A stretch of 42,936 nt of DNA from Sphingobacteriia bacterium (lineage in GTDB: Bacteria > Bacteroidota > Bacteroidia > Chitinophagales > Chitinophagaceae), in contig CANHJH010000002.1 in assembly GCA_947460365.1 (NCBI GenBank), positions 1 through 42,936 on the forward strand. Reading direction: 5' to 3'. Every line of letters begins with the position of its first letter. Position 1 is the first letter of the stretch. Both the position numbers and the translations under genes were made by a program. The notes below the pieces were generated by a model. That model did no database searches. It was given only the letters and a program-made list of their open reading frames with translations, and was not told where the DNA came from. Of the stretch, positions 26,495 to 36,900 are shown one piece after another.

Positions 26495-29239
26495 TTAATC
26501 TGCAATAGCTGCCTGTGCCGCTGCCAAACGGGCTATAGGAACTCTGAACGGAGAGCAACTTACATAGCTCAATCCCATGTTATGAAAGAATTGTACACTG
26601 GCAGCATCGCCACCATGTTCGCCGCAAATGCCCACTTTTAAATTCTTTTTAGTAGATCTGCCACGTTCAGTTCCTAATCGAACCAATTCACCCACCCCGT
26701 TTTGATCGATGGTTTGAAAAGGATCTTCTTCTAAAATTTTTTGATTTAAATAATTAGGCAAAAATCCACCAATATCATCTCTGCTGAAACCGAAACACAT
26801 TTGAGTTAAATCATTCGTGCCAAAACTAAAGAAGTCGGCATCATTAGCCATTTGCGCTGCTGTAATTGCCGCACGAGGCGTTTCTATCATGGTTCCAAAT
26901 AAATAAGGAATGTTTTTAACGTGCATCGATTTGCACACTTTTTTATATACCGTATTAACTATTTGTTTTTGATGTTGTAGTTCATTTGCAGTGCATGTTA
27001 CCGGAATCATAATTTCCGGAAAAGTTTTTTTACCCAACTTGTTTAATTCGGCAGCTGCTTCAAATATTGCGCTGACTTGCATCTCTGTAATTTCAGGATA
27101 CGTGATGCCCAATCTTACGCCCCGGTGCCCTAGCATAGGGTTGTTTTCATGCAAGGCCAATACTCTTCTTTTTAATAAACTCATACTAATGCCTAACTCT
27201 TTACTCAGTTGTTGAAGCTTTGCAGCATCATGTGGAACAAATTCATGAAGTGGAGGATCTAACAAACGGATAGTAACCGGATAACCGCTCATGATTTTCA
27301 TGGTTTCTTTAATATCTTTTTTTACAAAAACAAAAAGTTCTTTCAACACACTTTTTCTTTCTTCCATTGTTTTACAAACAATCATTTTGCGTAATAAAAA
27401 CAATGGCTTATCGCTGCCTTTTCCGTAAAACATGTGTTCTGTTCTGAGTAAGCCTATACCTTCTGCACCAAACGACAAAGCAGTTGCTGCATCAGCAGGG
27501 GTGTCGGCATTGGTACGTACCCCCATTTTTTTAAAGCGATCTACCAATTTCATTAAGTCTTTGTAAGATTTGTTTTTATGAAGATCAATGTCGACCAATG
27601 GCAAACTACCTTCATAAATCAACCCCTTTGTACCGTTTAAACTAATCCAGTCACCTTCGTGAATATGTTGCCCAGATTTTGTTGTAAAAGAGGTATGCTC
27701 TGCATTAATTTCAACATCACTACAACCCACAATACAACATTTACCCCAGCCTCTTGCTACCAGCGCTGCGTGTGAGGTCATGCCCCCTTTAGAAGTAATG
27801 ATGGCAGCAGATTTGTACATGCCATCCACATCTTCCGGAGAAGTTTCTTCTCTTACCAATATAACTTGCTCTCCTTTTTTAGCCCATTCAACTGCATCAG
27901 CAGAAGTAAATACCACACGACCACGTGCACCACCGGGGCCAGCAGGAAGTCCCTTTGCAATAGGTTTGGTAACTAATTCAATGGAGGGATTGAGCATCGG
28001 TAATAATAACTCAACCAGTTGATTAGGCCCAACCCTGCGAATGGCGGTTTTAGCGTTGATTAGCTTTTCTTTATACATTTCAGTAGCCATTCGTACCGCA
28101 GCAACACCATTTCTTTTACCTACCCTGCATTGCAACATATATAATTTTCCCTTTTCAATGGTAAATTCAATATCCTGCATGTCTTTGTAATGTTTCTCCA
28201 ATTTATTTTGATAGCCATCGAGTTGTTTATATAAATCAGGCATTAATTTTTCTAGGGTAGGAAGATGTTTGCTTTGTGCGTTTTTAGAATAGGCATTAAT
28301 AGGTGCAGGTGTTCTGGTACCCGATACAACATCTTCACCTTGTGCATCTACTAAAAATTCGCCATAAAATTTATTTTCTCCATTGCCGGGATTGCGGGTA
28401 AAGGCAACACCTGTTGCACTTTGTTTCCCCATATTACCAAAAACCATTGCCTGCACATTTACAGCAGTGCCCCATTCTTCCGGTATTTTTTCGATTTTTC
28501 TGTACTCAACAGCCCTGCGGCCATTCCAGCTGGTAAAAACAGCACTAATGCCACCCCATAACTGTTCATAAGGATCATCTGGAAAAGGACGACCAAATAA
28601 ATGTTTAATAGTAAGTTTATAATCAATCACCAATTCTTTTAATTCTTCCGCTGAAAGTTCAGTATCATTTTCGTAGTTGTTTTTGTGTTTGATCTGTGCT
28701 AATTTTTCATCTAATATTTTTCTGATACCTTTTCCGTTTTTGGGTTCAATGCCTGCGGCTTTTTCCATTACTACATCCGCATACATCATAATCAGTCTTC
28801 TGTAAGCATCGTACACAAAACGTTCATCACCAGTATGGTAGATTAAACCTTTAATCGTTTTTTCATTTAATCCAACATTCAAAATAGTTTCCATCATACC
28901 CGGCATAGATCTTCTTGCGCCGGAGCGAATAGATAACAGCAATGGATTTTCGGCATCACCAAAACGCTTATGCATTAAGCTTTCTACTTTTTTAATAGAT
29001 TGCTCCACTTGTTTAGTTAATATTTCTGGGTAGTGTTTTTTGTTTTGATAGTAGTACGTGCAAACTTCTGTAGTAATGGTAAAGCCTGGTGGTACGGGTA
29101 ATTTTAGTTTAGGATGACCAGCCATTTCTGCTAAATTAGCACCCTTACCTCCCAACAAGTTTTTCATAGATTCATTGCCATCTGCCTGACCGCCTCCAAA
29201 AAAATAAACATATTTGGTGGAGTTATTAGACTTTGCCAT
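26495..29239 (-). CDS. ppdK: Pyruvate, phosphate dikinase
   Basis: Cytoplasmic enzyme interconverting pyruvate + ATP + Pi and phosphoenolpyruvate + AMP + PPi. The order of domains is the family's: N-terminal nucleotide-binding ATP-grasp part (GGKGANLAEM near residues 30-40, SGARRSMPGMMETILNVGL), central swivelling phosphohistidine domain with His490 in GGMTSHAALVARGWGK, and C-terminal TIM barrel with FGTNDLTQM and the catalytic cysteine Cys872 in GICGEHGGD. The 914-residue length is slightly above the typical 875-890. The ATG at 29239 opens on a conserved YVYFFGGG segment. It is a single-gene unit. Confidence 0.97.
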   Translation of the reverse strand: MAKSNNSTKYVYFFGGGQADGNESMKNLLGGKGANLAEMAGHPKLKLPVPPGFTITTEVCTYYYQNKKHYPEILTKQVEQSIKKVESLMHKRFGDAENPLLLSIRSGARRSMPGMMETILNVGLNEKTIKGLIYHTGDERFVYDAYRRLIMMYADVVMEKAAGIEPKNGKGIRKILDEKLAQIKHKNNYENDTELSAEELKELVIDYKLTIKHLFGRPFPDDPYEQLWGGISAVFTSWNGRRAVEYRKIEKIPEEWGTAVNVQAMVFGNMGKQSATGVAFTRNPGNGENKFYGEFLVDAQGEDVVSGTRTPAPINAYSKNAQSKHLPTLEKLMPDLYKQLDGYQNKLEKHYKDMQDIEFTIEKGKLYMLQCRVGKRNGVAAVRMATEMYKEKLINAKTAIRRVGPNQLVELLLPMLNPSIELVTKPIAKGLPAGPGGARGRVVFTSADAVEWAKKGEQVILVREETSPEDVDGMYKSAAIITSKGGMTSHAALVARGWGKCCIVGCSDVEINAEHTSFTTKSGQHIHEGDWISLNGTKGLIYEGSLPLVDIDLHKNKSYKDLMKLVDRFKKMGVRTNADTPADAATALSFGAEGIGLLRTEHMFYGKGSDKPLFLLRKMIVCKTMEERKSVLKELFVFVKKDIKETMKIMSGYPVTIRLLDPPLHEFVPHDAAKLQQLSKELGISMSLLKRRVLALHENNPMLGHRGVRLGITYPEITEMQVSAIFEAAAELNKLGKKTFPEIMIPVTCTANELQHQKQIVNTVYKKVCKSMHVKNIPYLFGTMIETPRAAITAAQMANDADFFSFGTNDLTQMCFGFSRDDIGGFLPNYLNQKILEEDPFQTIDQNGVGELVRLGTERGRSTKKNLKVGICGEHGGDAASVQFFHNMGLSYVSCSPFRVPIARLAAAQAAIAD

Positions 29240-29307
29240 AATGAAAGATTTATGGCTGGTAAGTTATTTTATTTATAAATAAAGGAAAAGGTGATTTGTC
29301 AGAATAT

Positions 29308-29327
29308 AAACTGATAATAATCAGTTT
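29308..29327. promoter_or_regulatory. Inverted repeat upstream of ppdK
   Basis: AAACTGAT (29308-29315) and ATCAGTTT (29320-29327), separated by AATA, form a perfect 8-base-pair inverted repeat 69-88 bases upstream of the ppdK ATG. No T-run follows on either side long enough to call a terminator; an operator is possible. Confidence 0.35.
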
Positions 29328-29404
29328 TAATTAAGAAAGTTTTTAATAAAAATTAGCATAAATATTGATTTTTAATTTTTTGAATAAGTAGTGTTACAAT
29401 AAAT

Positions 29405-29976
29405 TTCATACTTCTTTTTTTATTATTTACTTTTTTTCCCCGAATAGTCGGGATGTTCCACTTGATAAAAAAAGTAACAAAAAAATCAAGATTAGCCCGA
29501 TCGCTCCGCGCGTCTAATCTTCCCACGCGCCCTACTAAAATGATTATCGTAAACCGGAATGAAATTCAGTAAAGAATGTCATAAACTTTCTTTTAAAGAG
29601 AGAAAATGCTGTAATTTCTTAAAAAATTTTGAAACACAAGGTGCCTATCAAATTAAACCAATTTTGTCATTGTAACAACGTGCAATAAGTATGCAGGTTT
29701 GGGTGGCGTATCGGCAGCATTAACCAAAATTTGAGCGGAATGGATGCAGTTTTCAACCCAAAGGAAAATAGTTAAGGTCGAAAAAAATAGGGCTATCTCA
29801 ACAATTTAGGTTGGGTTGAAAACAAAGACTGAAGTGAAAAATTTTGGTGATGGCGGTAACAAAATATGCCATGGAAGCTAAAGTATACCAACCGCCAAAT
29901 GCCTTCGATGCGACTTGACTTTTTTGTTACTTTTTGTGTCAAGACAAAAAGTAAATAATAAAAAAAGATGTATGAA
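29405..29976. repeat. Nested inverted-repeat (MITE-like) non-coding element
   Basis: The gene-free stretch 29240-30058 is mostly this element of about 570 bases. Its ends are inverted repeats of about 31 bases with one mismatch (TTCATACTTC then T7 ATTATTTAC at the left; its complement at the right, 29947-29976). Inside these lie a second pair of about 30 bases (29461-29490 and 29914-29943; CTTGA...AAAGTAACAAAAAA.TCAAG), a local 7-base-pair hairpin around a GC-rich core (29489-29520), AACCAAAATTT/AAATTTTGGT (29722-29732, 29839-29848) and GTTTTCAACCCAA (29749-29761, 29811-29823). Such nesting suggests a folded RNA or a non-autonomous mobile element. No open frame of useful length exists and no target-site duplication was found. 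I recall CTTGACACAAAAAGTAAC-type sequences as common intergenic repeats of Bacteroidota, from memory. Confidence 0.6.
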
Positions 29977-30058
29977 TATATAATAAAACCAATTTATTCA
30001 TAGAATATTTATAACAAGATGTTTGCCCTAAAGAAACAATATAGACCAATTAAAATGG

Positions 30059-31708
30059 TTATTTAATATAAGGTAATCCTGTTCCATTATATTCAATCAC
30101 TAAATTTTCTATAGAATGAATCGCAGTAAATGTTTGCAGCATCTCTTTAAAATTAAAATCAATAGGAAGAACTACATACCTGAATTTATTGTGCGGTAAT
30201 TTTAATGATTCCAATAAAGCAAATTTTTCTTTTTTCGGAATTTCTTCAATGAATTTATTACCGGGTTTAATTTTGTGTTGTAAATAATAATCAATGGCCA
30301 GTAGCTGAGGTATAATAGTATCTGTAGCGTAATTGGCTTGAATAAACTGATCGGCAATTTGGTAGATATCATTCAGGGTATATTGAAAGAAGCTACTTTG
30401 TTTTTCAAAATGTTTGCCGAGCCCTAATAAAAAATCAAAAATACTGTAGTGCGTAGTAATATATTGAAGGGTATGTTTCAGTCTTTTTTTATTCCAATAA
30501 ATTTCTAATGCATGTTCCAGTTTAGTGATTTCTGCCAATTCAAATTCCGATAAATAGTTGCTACGAATAATCTGATAAGGTGCTATAGGATCAAAAACAT
30601 ATCCATGTTCAGGATATTTCTCTCGAACAGGGGTACCTTTTAAAAACTTTAAAAAACCCAGTTGCAATTCAGGCGGAAAGAGTTTAAACACTTCTTCAAA
30701 ACTGTATTTAATATCATCCCAATAATCTAAAGGAAGTCCTACAATTAAATCGAGGTGCATTTCTACATAATCCTTTAATGCAAGAATAACCCCCTTTGTT
30801 TTTTCAAAATCCTGTTTTCTACCAACCGATAAATTAGCTTTTTGATTTACGGTTTGAATACCAATTTCGAACCGGAACATGCCTTTGGGAACTTTGTCTT
30901 TAATGAATTGCATGATGGCGGGATGCAAAATATCCGCAGTAATTTCAAACTGAAAAACATTATCTGGTTTGGCATGATCTAAAATAAACTGAAAGATGTC
31001 TATCGTAAAATCTTTCTTCACATTAAAAGTGCGATCTAAAAATTTTATGGTTTTGCCATGCGTCATTAAATAGCGCAAATTATTTTTAATATGCTCCGTT
31101 GGGAGAAAGCGAACGCGGTTGTCTAAGCTGGCTAAGCAAAATTCACATTTATAGGGGCAGCCTCTAGATGTTTCTATGTACAATACCCTGTTGGCTAAAG
31201 TTGCAGGGTCATCATTTTGGTAGGGGTTAGTTGAAGCATATTTTTCTAATTCAAATGCTGCACTGTTATTGTGATAGTGAATAATGCCATTTGTTTTAGA
31301 TACTAAGTTGTCGATGTGATCGGTGTTTGGATAATTGGCTAAAAACAGTGCAAAAGGAATTTCGCCCTCCCCGGTAATAATATAATCTACTTCATCTGAA
31401 AAAATTAATTGCTGCCAATCGTAGGTAACTTCTGGTCCGCCCAGTAAAATTTTTGTATTTGGGTTAAGTGATTTTATTTTTTGTGCAACGGTAAGTGTTT
31501 GAGTAATGTTCCAGATGTAGCAACTGAAGCATACTACTTCAAATTTACAGCAGTAAGCAGCAATTTCATTTACCTCTTCTTTAATGGTAAATTCTTTCCA
31601 GGAAAGTCGTTCATCTGCTTTGTTTAATTCATACAATAGCCGAATAGCTAGGTTAAGGTGTATGTATTTGGCATTGAGTGTAGTTAAAAGAATGGATGGC
31701 TGTTGCAT
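30059..31708 (-). CDS. B12-binding-type radical SAM protein (DUF4080-like)
   Basis: About 549 residues from ATG 31708 (MQQPSILLTTLNAKYIH). The N-terminal third is a cobalamin-binding-like Rossmann domain (KILLGGPEV...DYIITGEGE), followed by a radical SAM barrel with the [4Fe-4S] cysteine triad in SRGCPYKCEFC (Cys184, 188, 191 from this start) and the RFEIGIQTVNQ and LDLIVGLPLD motifs of the family. The C-terminal part is helical and fits DUF4080. An in-frame TTG at 31786 adds 26 residues but overlaps a promoter-like TTTG/TAAATTTC pair, so I prefer 31708. The substrate is unknown; B12-radical SAM enzymes methylate or rearrange unreactive carbons. It is transcribed divergently from the neighbouring AraC-type regulator. 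Confidence 0.82.
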   Translation of the reverse strand: MQQPSILLTTLNAKYIHLNLAIRLLYELNKADERLSWKEFTIKEEVNEIAAYCCKFEVVCFSCYIWNITQTLTVAQKIKSLNPNTKILLGGPEVTYDWQQLIFSDEVDYIITGEGEIPFALFLANYPNTDHIDNLVSKTNGIIHYHNNSAAFELEKYASTNPYQNDDPATLANRVLYIETSRGCPYKCEFCLASLDNRVRFLPTEHIKNNLRYLMTHGKTIKFLDRTFNVKKDFTIDIFQFILDHAKPDNVFQFEITADILHPAIMQFIKDKVPKGMFRFEIGIQTVNQKANLSVGRKQDFEKTKGVILALKDYVEMHLDLIVGLPLDYWDDIKYSFEEVFKLFPPELQLGFLKFLKGTPVREKYPEHGYVFDPIAPYQIIRSNYLSEFELAEITKLEHALEIYWNKKRLKHTLQYITTHYSIFDFLLGLGKHFEKQSSFFQYTLNDIYQIADQFIQANYATDTIIPQLLAIDYYLQHKIKPGNKFIEEIPKKEKFALLESLKLPHNKFRYVVLPIDFNFKEMLQTFTAIHSIENLVIEYNGTGLPYIK

Positions 31709-31876
31709 TTCAGGTACAATGGTAAAATATTTTTTGTTATTAGCCAATTTACTAGTATGAAATTTAGGGATTGGGTAATTTAACAAAGGGTAAATTAACT
31801 GATATATTTAATTTAATATTGCAAGATTTAATTTCAATTTATTCGACTAACACATTAGTAAATTATAATAACTATC

Positions 31877-33706
31877 ATGACAAAGCAATTCATTTTAGCT
31901 TCCTTGGTATTGGTTTTAGCATCTTGTGAGAGAATGGCTAAAGTTTTTGATAGTAGTTCTTCAAAGGTTGAATCGCAAATAGAGCAAGCAGCAGCATTAA
32001 CAGTTCAACTACCTGACAGTGCAATACATATAACAGATGCATTGTTGAAACATGCAGATACAGTAAAGGTTTCCGATCAACAACTTTTAAAAATCTACCA
32101 GATAAGAGTAAAGTCATTTGCTGCTTTAGGTAAAACAGATTCAACTTTAGCAAGTGGTCAATCAGTTCGGGAAACGGCTGTATTATTATCGGATTCGTTG
32201 GCTATTGCAGAAACCGTATTAGATTTATACAGCAATGTAGATTTTAAATATATTAATAGAGCACAGCGTTTTTTACCCGGTGCCATATCTACTTTTAATA
32301 CGTTAAATAAAAAATACGAAACCGGAATTGCGAATGCCGTAAATGGTGTTTTCTTAAGTAATAAGGGCGAATATTTAGAAGCACAAAAATATTTTATGCA
32401 ATCGTATAAAATATTTACTGAACTGGATAGTGTAAAAGCTGTTGCGAGAATATGTAATAGTTTGGGTAACAATTATGGAAGAATTAATAGCTTGAAAGAA
32501 TCAACCGATTATTACAGACGTGCGTTGCAATCCGCAAAATTGATGAAAGATCAGCCTTTACAAGCATCTATTCTCATTAATTTAGGCGTTAATTACAAAT
32601 ACATTAATTTGGATAGCGCAGTTGGCTATTATCAGCAAGCTTTAAACTTATTACCGGTAAACTATAAGGGCAATTTAAAATTGAAAGCTAAATATAATTT
32701 GGCTAATATTTATATGTCTAATAATCAATTTAGAAAGGCAGAAGAAGAATATAAAAATATTCTTGCTAGTTCCATTGCAGCTAATTATCAGGAGGGTGTA
32801 GCCATGGCTTACGGTGGATTGGGTACGCTGTATAGCAATGCAAAGAATTATACTTTATCGGTAAGAAATTATCAAACAGCTATTAAACTACTAGATTCGG
32901 TAGGGTTAAAAAATGTGATGATGATGCTTTTGCCTGAATTAATTAATGTATATAAGTTGATAGGAGATAGCAAAAATATCATACTATACAGTGATCAATA
33001 TTATACATTAAAAGACTCCCTGGTTTCAGTAGAAAAAACAACTGCTATACATGAGTTAGAGAAGCGATATCAAACAGAGAAAAAAGAATTAGAAAATAAA
33101 AGTTTGCGATCTCAATTGTCTACCAAAAAGTTAACCAATGGTTTGTTAGTGGGACTACTGATATTAATGACCTTGTTTGTGTTGATCTTACGACAAAGAA
33201 ATTATTATCATCAGCAAAGAAATATTTCTTATGAAGTATTGATTGAAAAATACAGAGAGGAGAAGCTAGAGCGTGAAAAACAAGCATTAACACCAAGTGT
33301 AGGCCAAACCGTAGAGCAAAATGAGTACCCTGCTGAAAATAGTTTATTTGAAAAAATCGATAACTATTATAAAACGCATAAACCTTATCAAAACGTAGGA
33401 TTAAAAATTGAAGATATTGCTGCGTTTTTAAATGTCCCTACGAAGGATATTTTCCAATCCATAAAACTAAATGGGTTTAGAAATTTCAATTCGTTTACCA
33501 ATAGTTACAGGGTAACATCTGTTAGAATAATGTTTGAAGACCCAGCGTATGATCACTACAAATTAGAATCTATTTGGACGGCAGCCGGCTTTGGGTCTAA
33601 ACCCACTTTTTATACCGCCTTTGTAGAAGAAACTGGAATTAAACCGGCATATTATAGAGTAATGATTAATAAATCTACTAATCCGGATGCATATAATCAA
33701 TCTTAG
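31877..33706 (+). CDS. Membrane-anchored TPR protein with C-terminal AraC-type HTH
   Basis: 609 residues. An N-terminal lipoprotein signal (VLVLASC, Cys17) is followed by a periplasmic-looking region of tetratricopeptide repeats (about residues 60-390; for example YYRRALQSAKLMKDQPLQAS and AMAYGGLGTLYSNAKNY), one transmembrane helix at about residues 421-438 (LLVGLLILMTLFVLIL), a charged linker, and a C-terminal helix-turn-helix like AraC/XylS regulators (LKIEDIAAFLNVPTKDIFQS, then VRIMFEDPAY and AAGFGSKPTFYTAFVEETGIKPAYYR). This architecture lets the sensor part sit outside the inner membrane with the DNA-binding part in the cytoplasm. Similar TPR-AraC proteins are common in Bacteroidota. The targets are unknown, but the giant gene 285 bases downstream is the obvious candidate by position. 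Confidence 0.75.
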   Translation: MTKQFILASLVLVLASCERMAKVFDSSSSKVESQIEQAAALTVQLPDSAIHITDALLKHADTVKVSDQQLLKIYQIRVKSFAALGKTDSTLASGQSVRETAVLLSDSLAIAETVLDLYSNVDFKYINRAQRFLPGAISTFNTLNKKYETGIANAVNGVFLSNKGEYLEAQKYFMQSYKIFTELDSVKAVARICNSLGNNYGRINSLKESTDYYRRALQSAKLMKDQPLQASILINLGVNYKYINLDSAVGYYQQALNLLPVNYKGNLKLKAKYNLANIYMSNNQFRKAEEEYKNILASSIAANYQEGVAMAYGGLGTLYSNAKNYTLSVRNYQTAIKLLDSVGLKNVMMMLLPELINVYKLIGDSKNIILYSDQYYTLKDSLVSVEKTTAIHELEKRYQTEKKELENKSLRSQLSTKKLTNGLLVGLLILMTLFVLILRQRNYYHQQRNISYEVLIEKYREEKLEREKQALTPSVGQTVEQNEYPAENSLFEKIDNYYKTHKPYQNVGLKIEDIAAFLNVPTKDIFQSIKLNGFRNFNSFTNSYRVTSVRIMFEDPAYDHYKLESIWTAAGFGSKPTFYTAFVEETGIKPAYYRVMINKSTNPDAYNQS

Positions 33707-33951
33707 TATTAATAATTTATTGTATAAATAATCAATTGAAATACAATTTACACCTACGGTCTGTTTACAATTAATGTGTTGAAATAATGCAACAAATTTC
33801 ACCTTTAGACACATCTAAATAAATCATTCGATGTAAGTTGAAATATTTTATTTTCGATTAAAGCATTGATAATCAATTTATTGATCAACAGTTAAATAAA
33901 TTCTTTACTACTATAATTTGTTAAACACTTATTATAATTGTTTTATTGTAC

Positions 33952-33968
33952 TTGCATTTAAAATGCAA
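33952..33968. promoter_or_regulatory. Inverted repeat just upstream of the giant gene
   Basis: TTGCATT and AATGCAA separated by TAA form a perfect 7-base inverted repeat ending 23 bases before the giant gene's ATG. Between it and the start is AGGAG (33984-33988), a Shine-Dalgarno-like site uncommon in Bacteroidota. It may be an operator or an RNA hairpin; no evidence decides. The rest of the gap 33707-33991 is AT-rich with nothing else I can support. Confidence 0.35.
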
Positions 33969-33991
33969 ACCGAACATTAAAATAGGAGTTT

Positions 33992-36900
33992 ATGAGATCA
34001 ATATCCAAGAAAACTAGTGAAACCAATAAAGTACAAAGTATAAAATATTTACATATTTTATATCGCAACCAACCCATACAATTAATTATTAGTGTATGGC
34101 TAATTTTACTTGTTGGATTGGTACAGTTAAAGGCACAAAACCAAGCACCAAAAATTAGTTTTTACGATAGTAAATCGCCGAAAGTTCCGGGTACCAATAT
34201 ACCCTTGCTAGATTTTTCATTAGGTATTCTTAATCAGACTGCTCCTATCATTAGCAATAGCGGCGGGCCTTTACCGGAAAATATATTTGGCAATGTTTTG
34301 CTTACCAGCCCTGGAGAGAGAGTTTTAGTGCAAACAAAATACGGAATGGTACCTAAGGGAAGAGTGTTTGATGGTAAAGTAAACAGAGTTAGAAGTGTTT
34401 TTCAAGCTTCTACTGTAAATAATCCATTGCTGGCTACTACAAGTAGGATCAGTCTGATTGAGTGCGGCAAAAATGGCGTAGTATATTTTGTAGACTCCTT
34501 GTATTACGTTAGAAAAGTTGAAAATGGTGTGGTAACTACAATAAAAAAATGCCCTAATGAAATTACCGCCATGAAAATTGATTCAAAAGGCAATATTATT
34601 ATTGCCGATAAAGTGCCGGGTACCACTACCACATCAAAAGGAACTTATAATGTAGACGTTTTTTCCATTAAAAAAATCGATAGCAATGGGAAAATCAGTT
34701 TGGTTGCCGGTTCAGGAAAATTCAGAACTATTGATTCTGTATATTCATATACGCTTCCTCCTAATGATCCATACAAAGCCTACATAGCCAGAACGGATTT
34801 ATATGACGGCAAAGGTACTGCTGCCAGTTTTGGTGAGATCCGCAGCATAGCATTAGATGGTAAGGATAACATATATGTAAATGATTACTATCAGTCTTAT
34901 GGTATTTCTCCTGATATGACAAAAGAATCAACGACTCAATTGTATAGGAAGATTACACCAGATGGTTCAGTAAAATCATTTGCAGGTTCTTTAATCCAAT
35001 ATTCTTTAGGTTTTAAAAAAGATGTGAAAAAATCTTTTTCCACATATGAAAAAATCTTGGGCGCTGCTCAACAATTTCAATGTGATGCTGCTGGTAATAT
35101 TTACATTTTATCTAATTATACAATTGCTAGAAAAATTAACCCAAATATTCTGCAAATAATAAAACTGAGTACTAAAAATATTGTTGATACAATATTTTCT
35201 ACAGCTGCTGAAAGGCCTTTTTATATAGATAATTTCATATTGGATCGAGAAGGTAATTTCCATCTTACATTTCCAAAAGAGGTCTTAATAATAGATAACA
35301 CAGGTCAATTATTAGATACAGTAAGCTTAACAACCTCCACTTTAATTTTTCCCAACACGATTGCGACTGCTTATGATGCAAGCCAGCGAAAATATTATCT
35401 AACATCTAATATGGAATATTTACTCGAACATCATCGTGATGGTATGGAGATAAAGAATTTTGTTGAAACAGGCTTGGATTATACCGGCAAATCAGTTATT
35501 GTGGGTACTCCTACTGCATTAAGAAAATCTCCGGTAATATCAACGATTTATGCCAGAAACAAATTTGGTGTAGACACATTACAAGTTGCTTTTACTGTTT
35601 CATCCAATCCTGCTTTGAAAATGGGCAAGTCTAAACAGGGTTTCAATAGTTCCCTTAATGTATTAGCAACTGCTAAAGCAAAAGACTCTGTAGTAATAGA
35701 AAGAGGTTTTTTATATGCCTTACAATCAGCCAATACAGCCATGTTGCCTGATTCGCCGGGTGTATTTAAAAAGGTAGCTACTGGTACTAAAACCGGAAAT
35801 TATTCGACCATTATTTTTGGGTTAACACCCGAAACGAATTACGAGCTGAGAGCCTATGCCATTAATAGTTCCGGTATTGGCTTCAGTGAAGTAAAAACGT
35901 TGAGTACTAATCTACCTCCGGAGATAAAATTCATTAAAAGTTTAGCTACCAATATCGCTAATTTCACTAAAAAAACAGTAGCGACAGTGTTTGACTTTGC
36001 CAAAGGAGCTGTAAAAAAAATCGACCAGCTATCTTTTAAAATTGTCGGCAATATTTTTAAACCGGCTTCTAAGTTTAAAATTAAATTGTTTTCAGACCCG
36101 GTTACGTTGTATGAAGGAACTGTTGGTGCTGATGGAATTATTGATGTGATTGCCTCTATACCAGATACTACTGAACCTGGTTTGCACCATATAGTACTAG
36201 AAGCAATTGATTCTACCGGTAAAACTATTACGAAAGAAACACGTATTAATATAGCGGAGGATGGTACAGTTACAGAAGTAACTAATACGGTATTTTTAGC
36301 CAACCTAGAAAACAAGCAGTTAATTGATACGATACAAGCTTCAGATGCCGATGCAGGGCAAACGCTTACTTACAGTGTCATTGGAGGTATTGACTCTAAT
36401 AAAGTAATTATTGATTCTACAACCGGGGTACTTCAATTTAAAAACATACCTGATTATGAAAAGCCTGGTGATGTTAATAGCGAAAATGTATATGAAGTAC
36501 TGGTTCAGGTGAGAGATAATGGCGTAGGCAGTGAGCCTGCTACAGTTTTATTGTATATAACCGTAACAGATGAAAAAGAAGCACCAGCGCTTAACAATTG
36601 TAATGTAGAACAAGTTGGTATGAGTGTTGGTATGGTAAGTGGTGTTATAGACTACAATGGTGGCTCACCCATTATAGATAGAGGTTTTGTGTATAGCAAA
36701 AAATCCGATAATGCTGATCCGCTCATAGGAGGAACAGCTGTTATAAAAGTGGTGTCGACCGACACTACCAATGAATTTAAAGAATCCATACAAGGCTTAA
36801 CTGGTTCTACCGAATATGTAGTAAAGGCATATGCCACTAATAGTATCGGTACGTCTTATACTGAAGTTCAATCGTTTACTACTTTAGGTAATACAACAGG

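Noticed and set aside
31709-31786. Longer start (TTG 31786) for the radical SAM gene
   Set aside because: It overlaps a promoter-like TTTG/TAAATTTC pair and adds unconserved residues; ATG 31708 gives the standard start.
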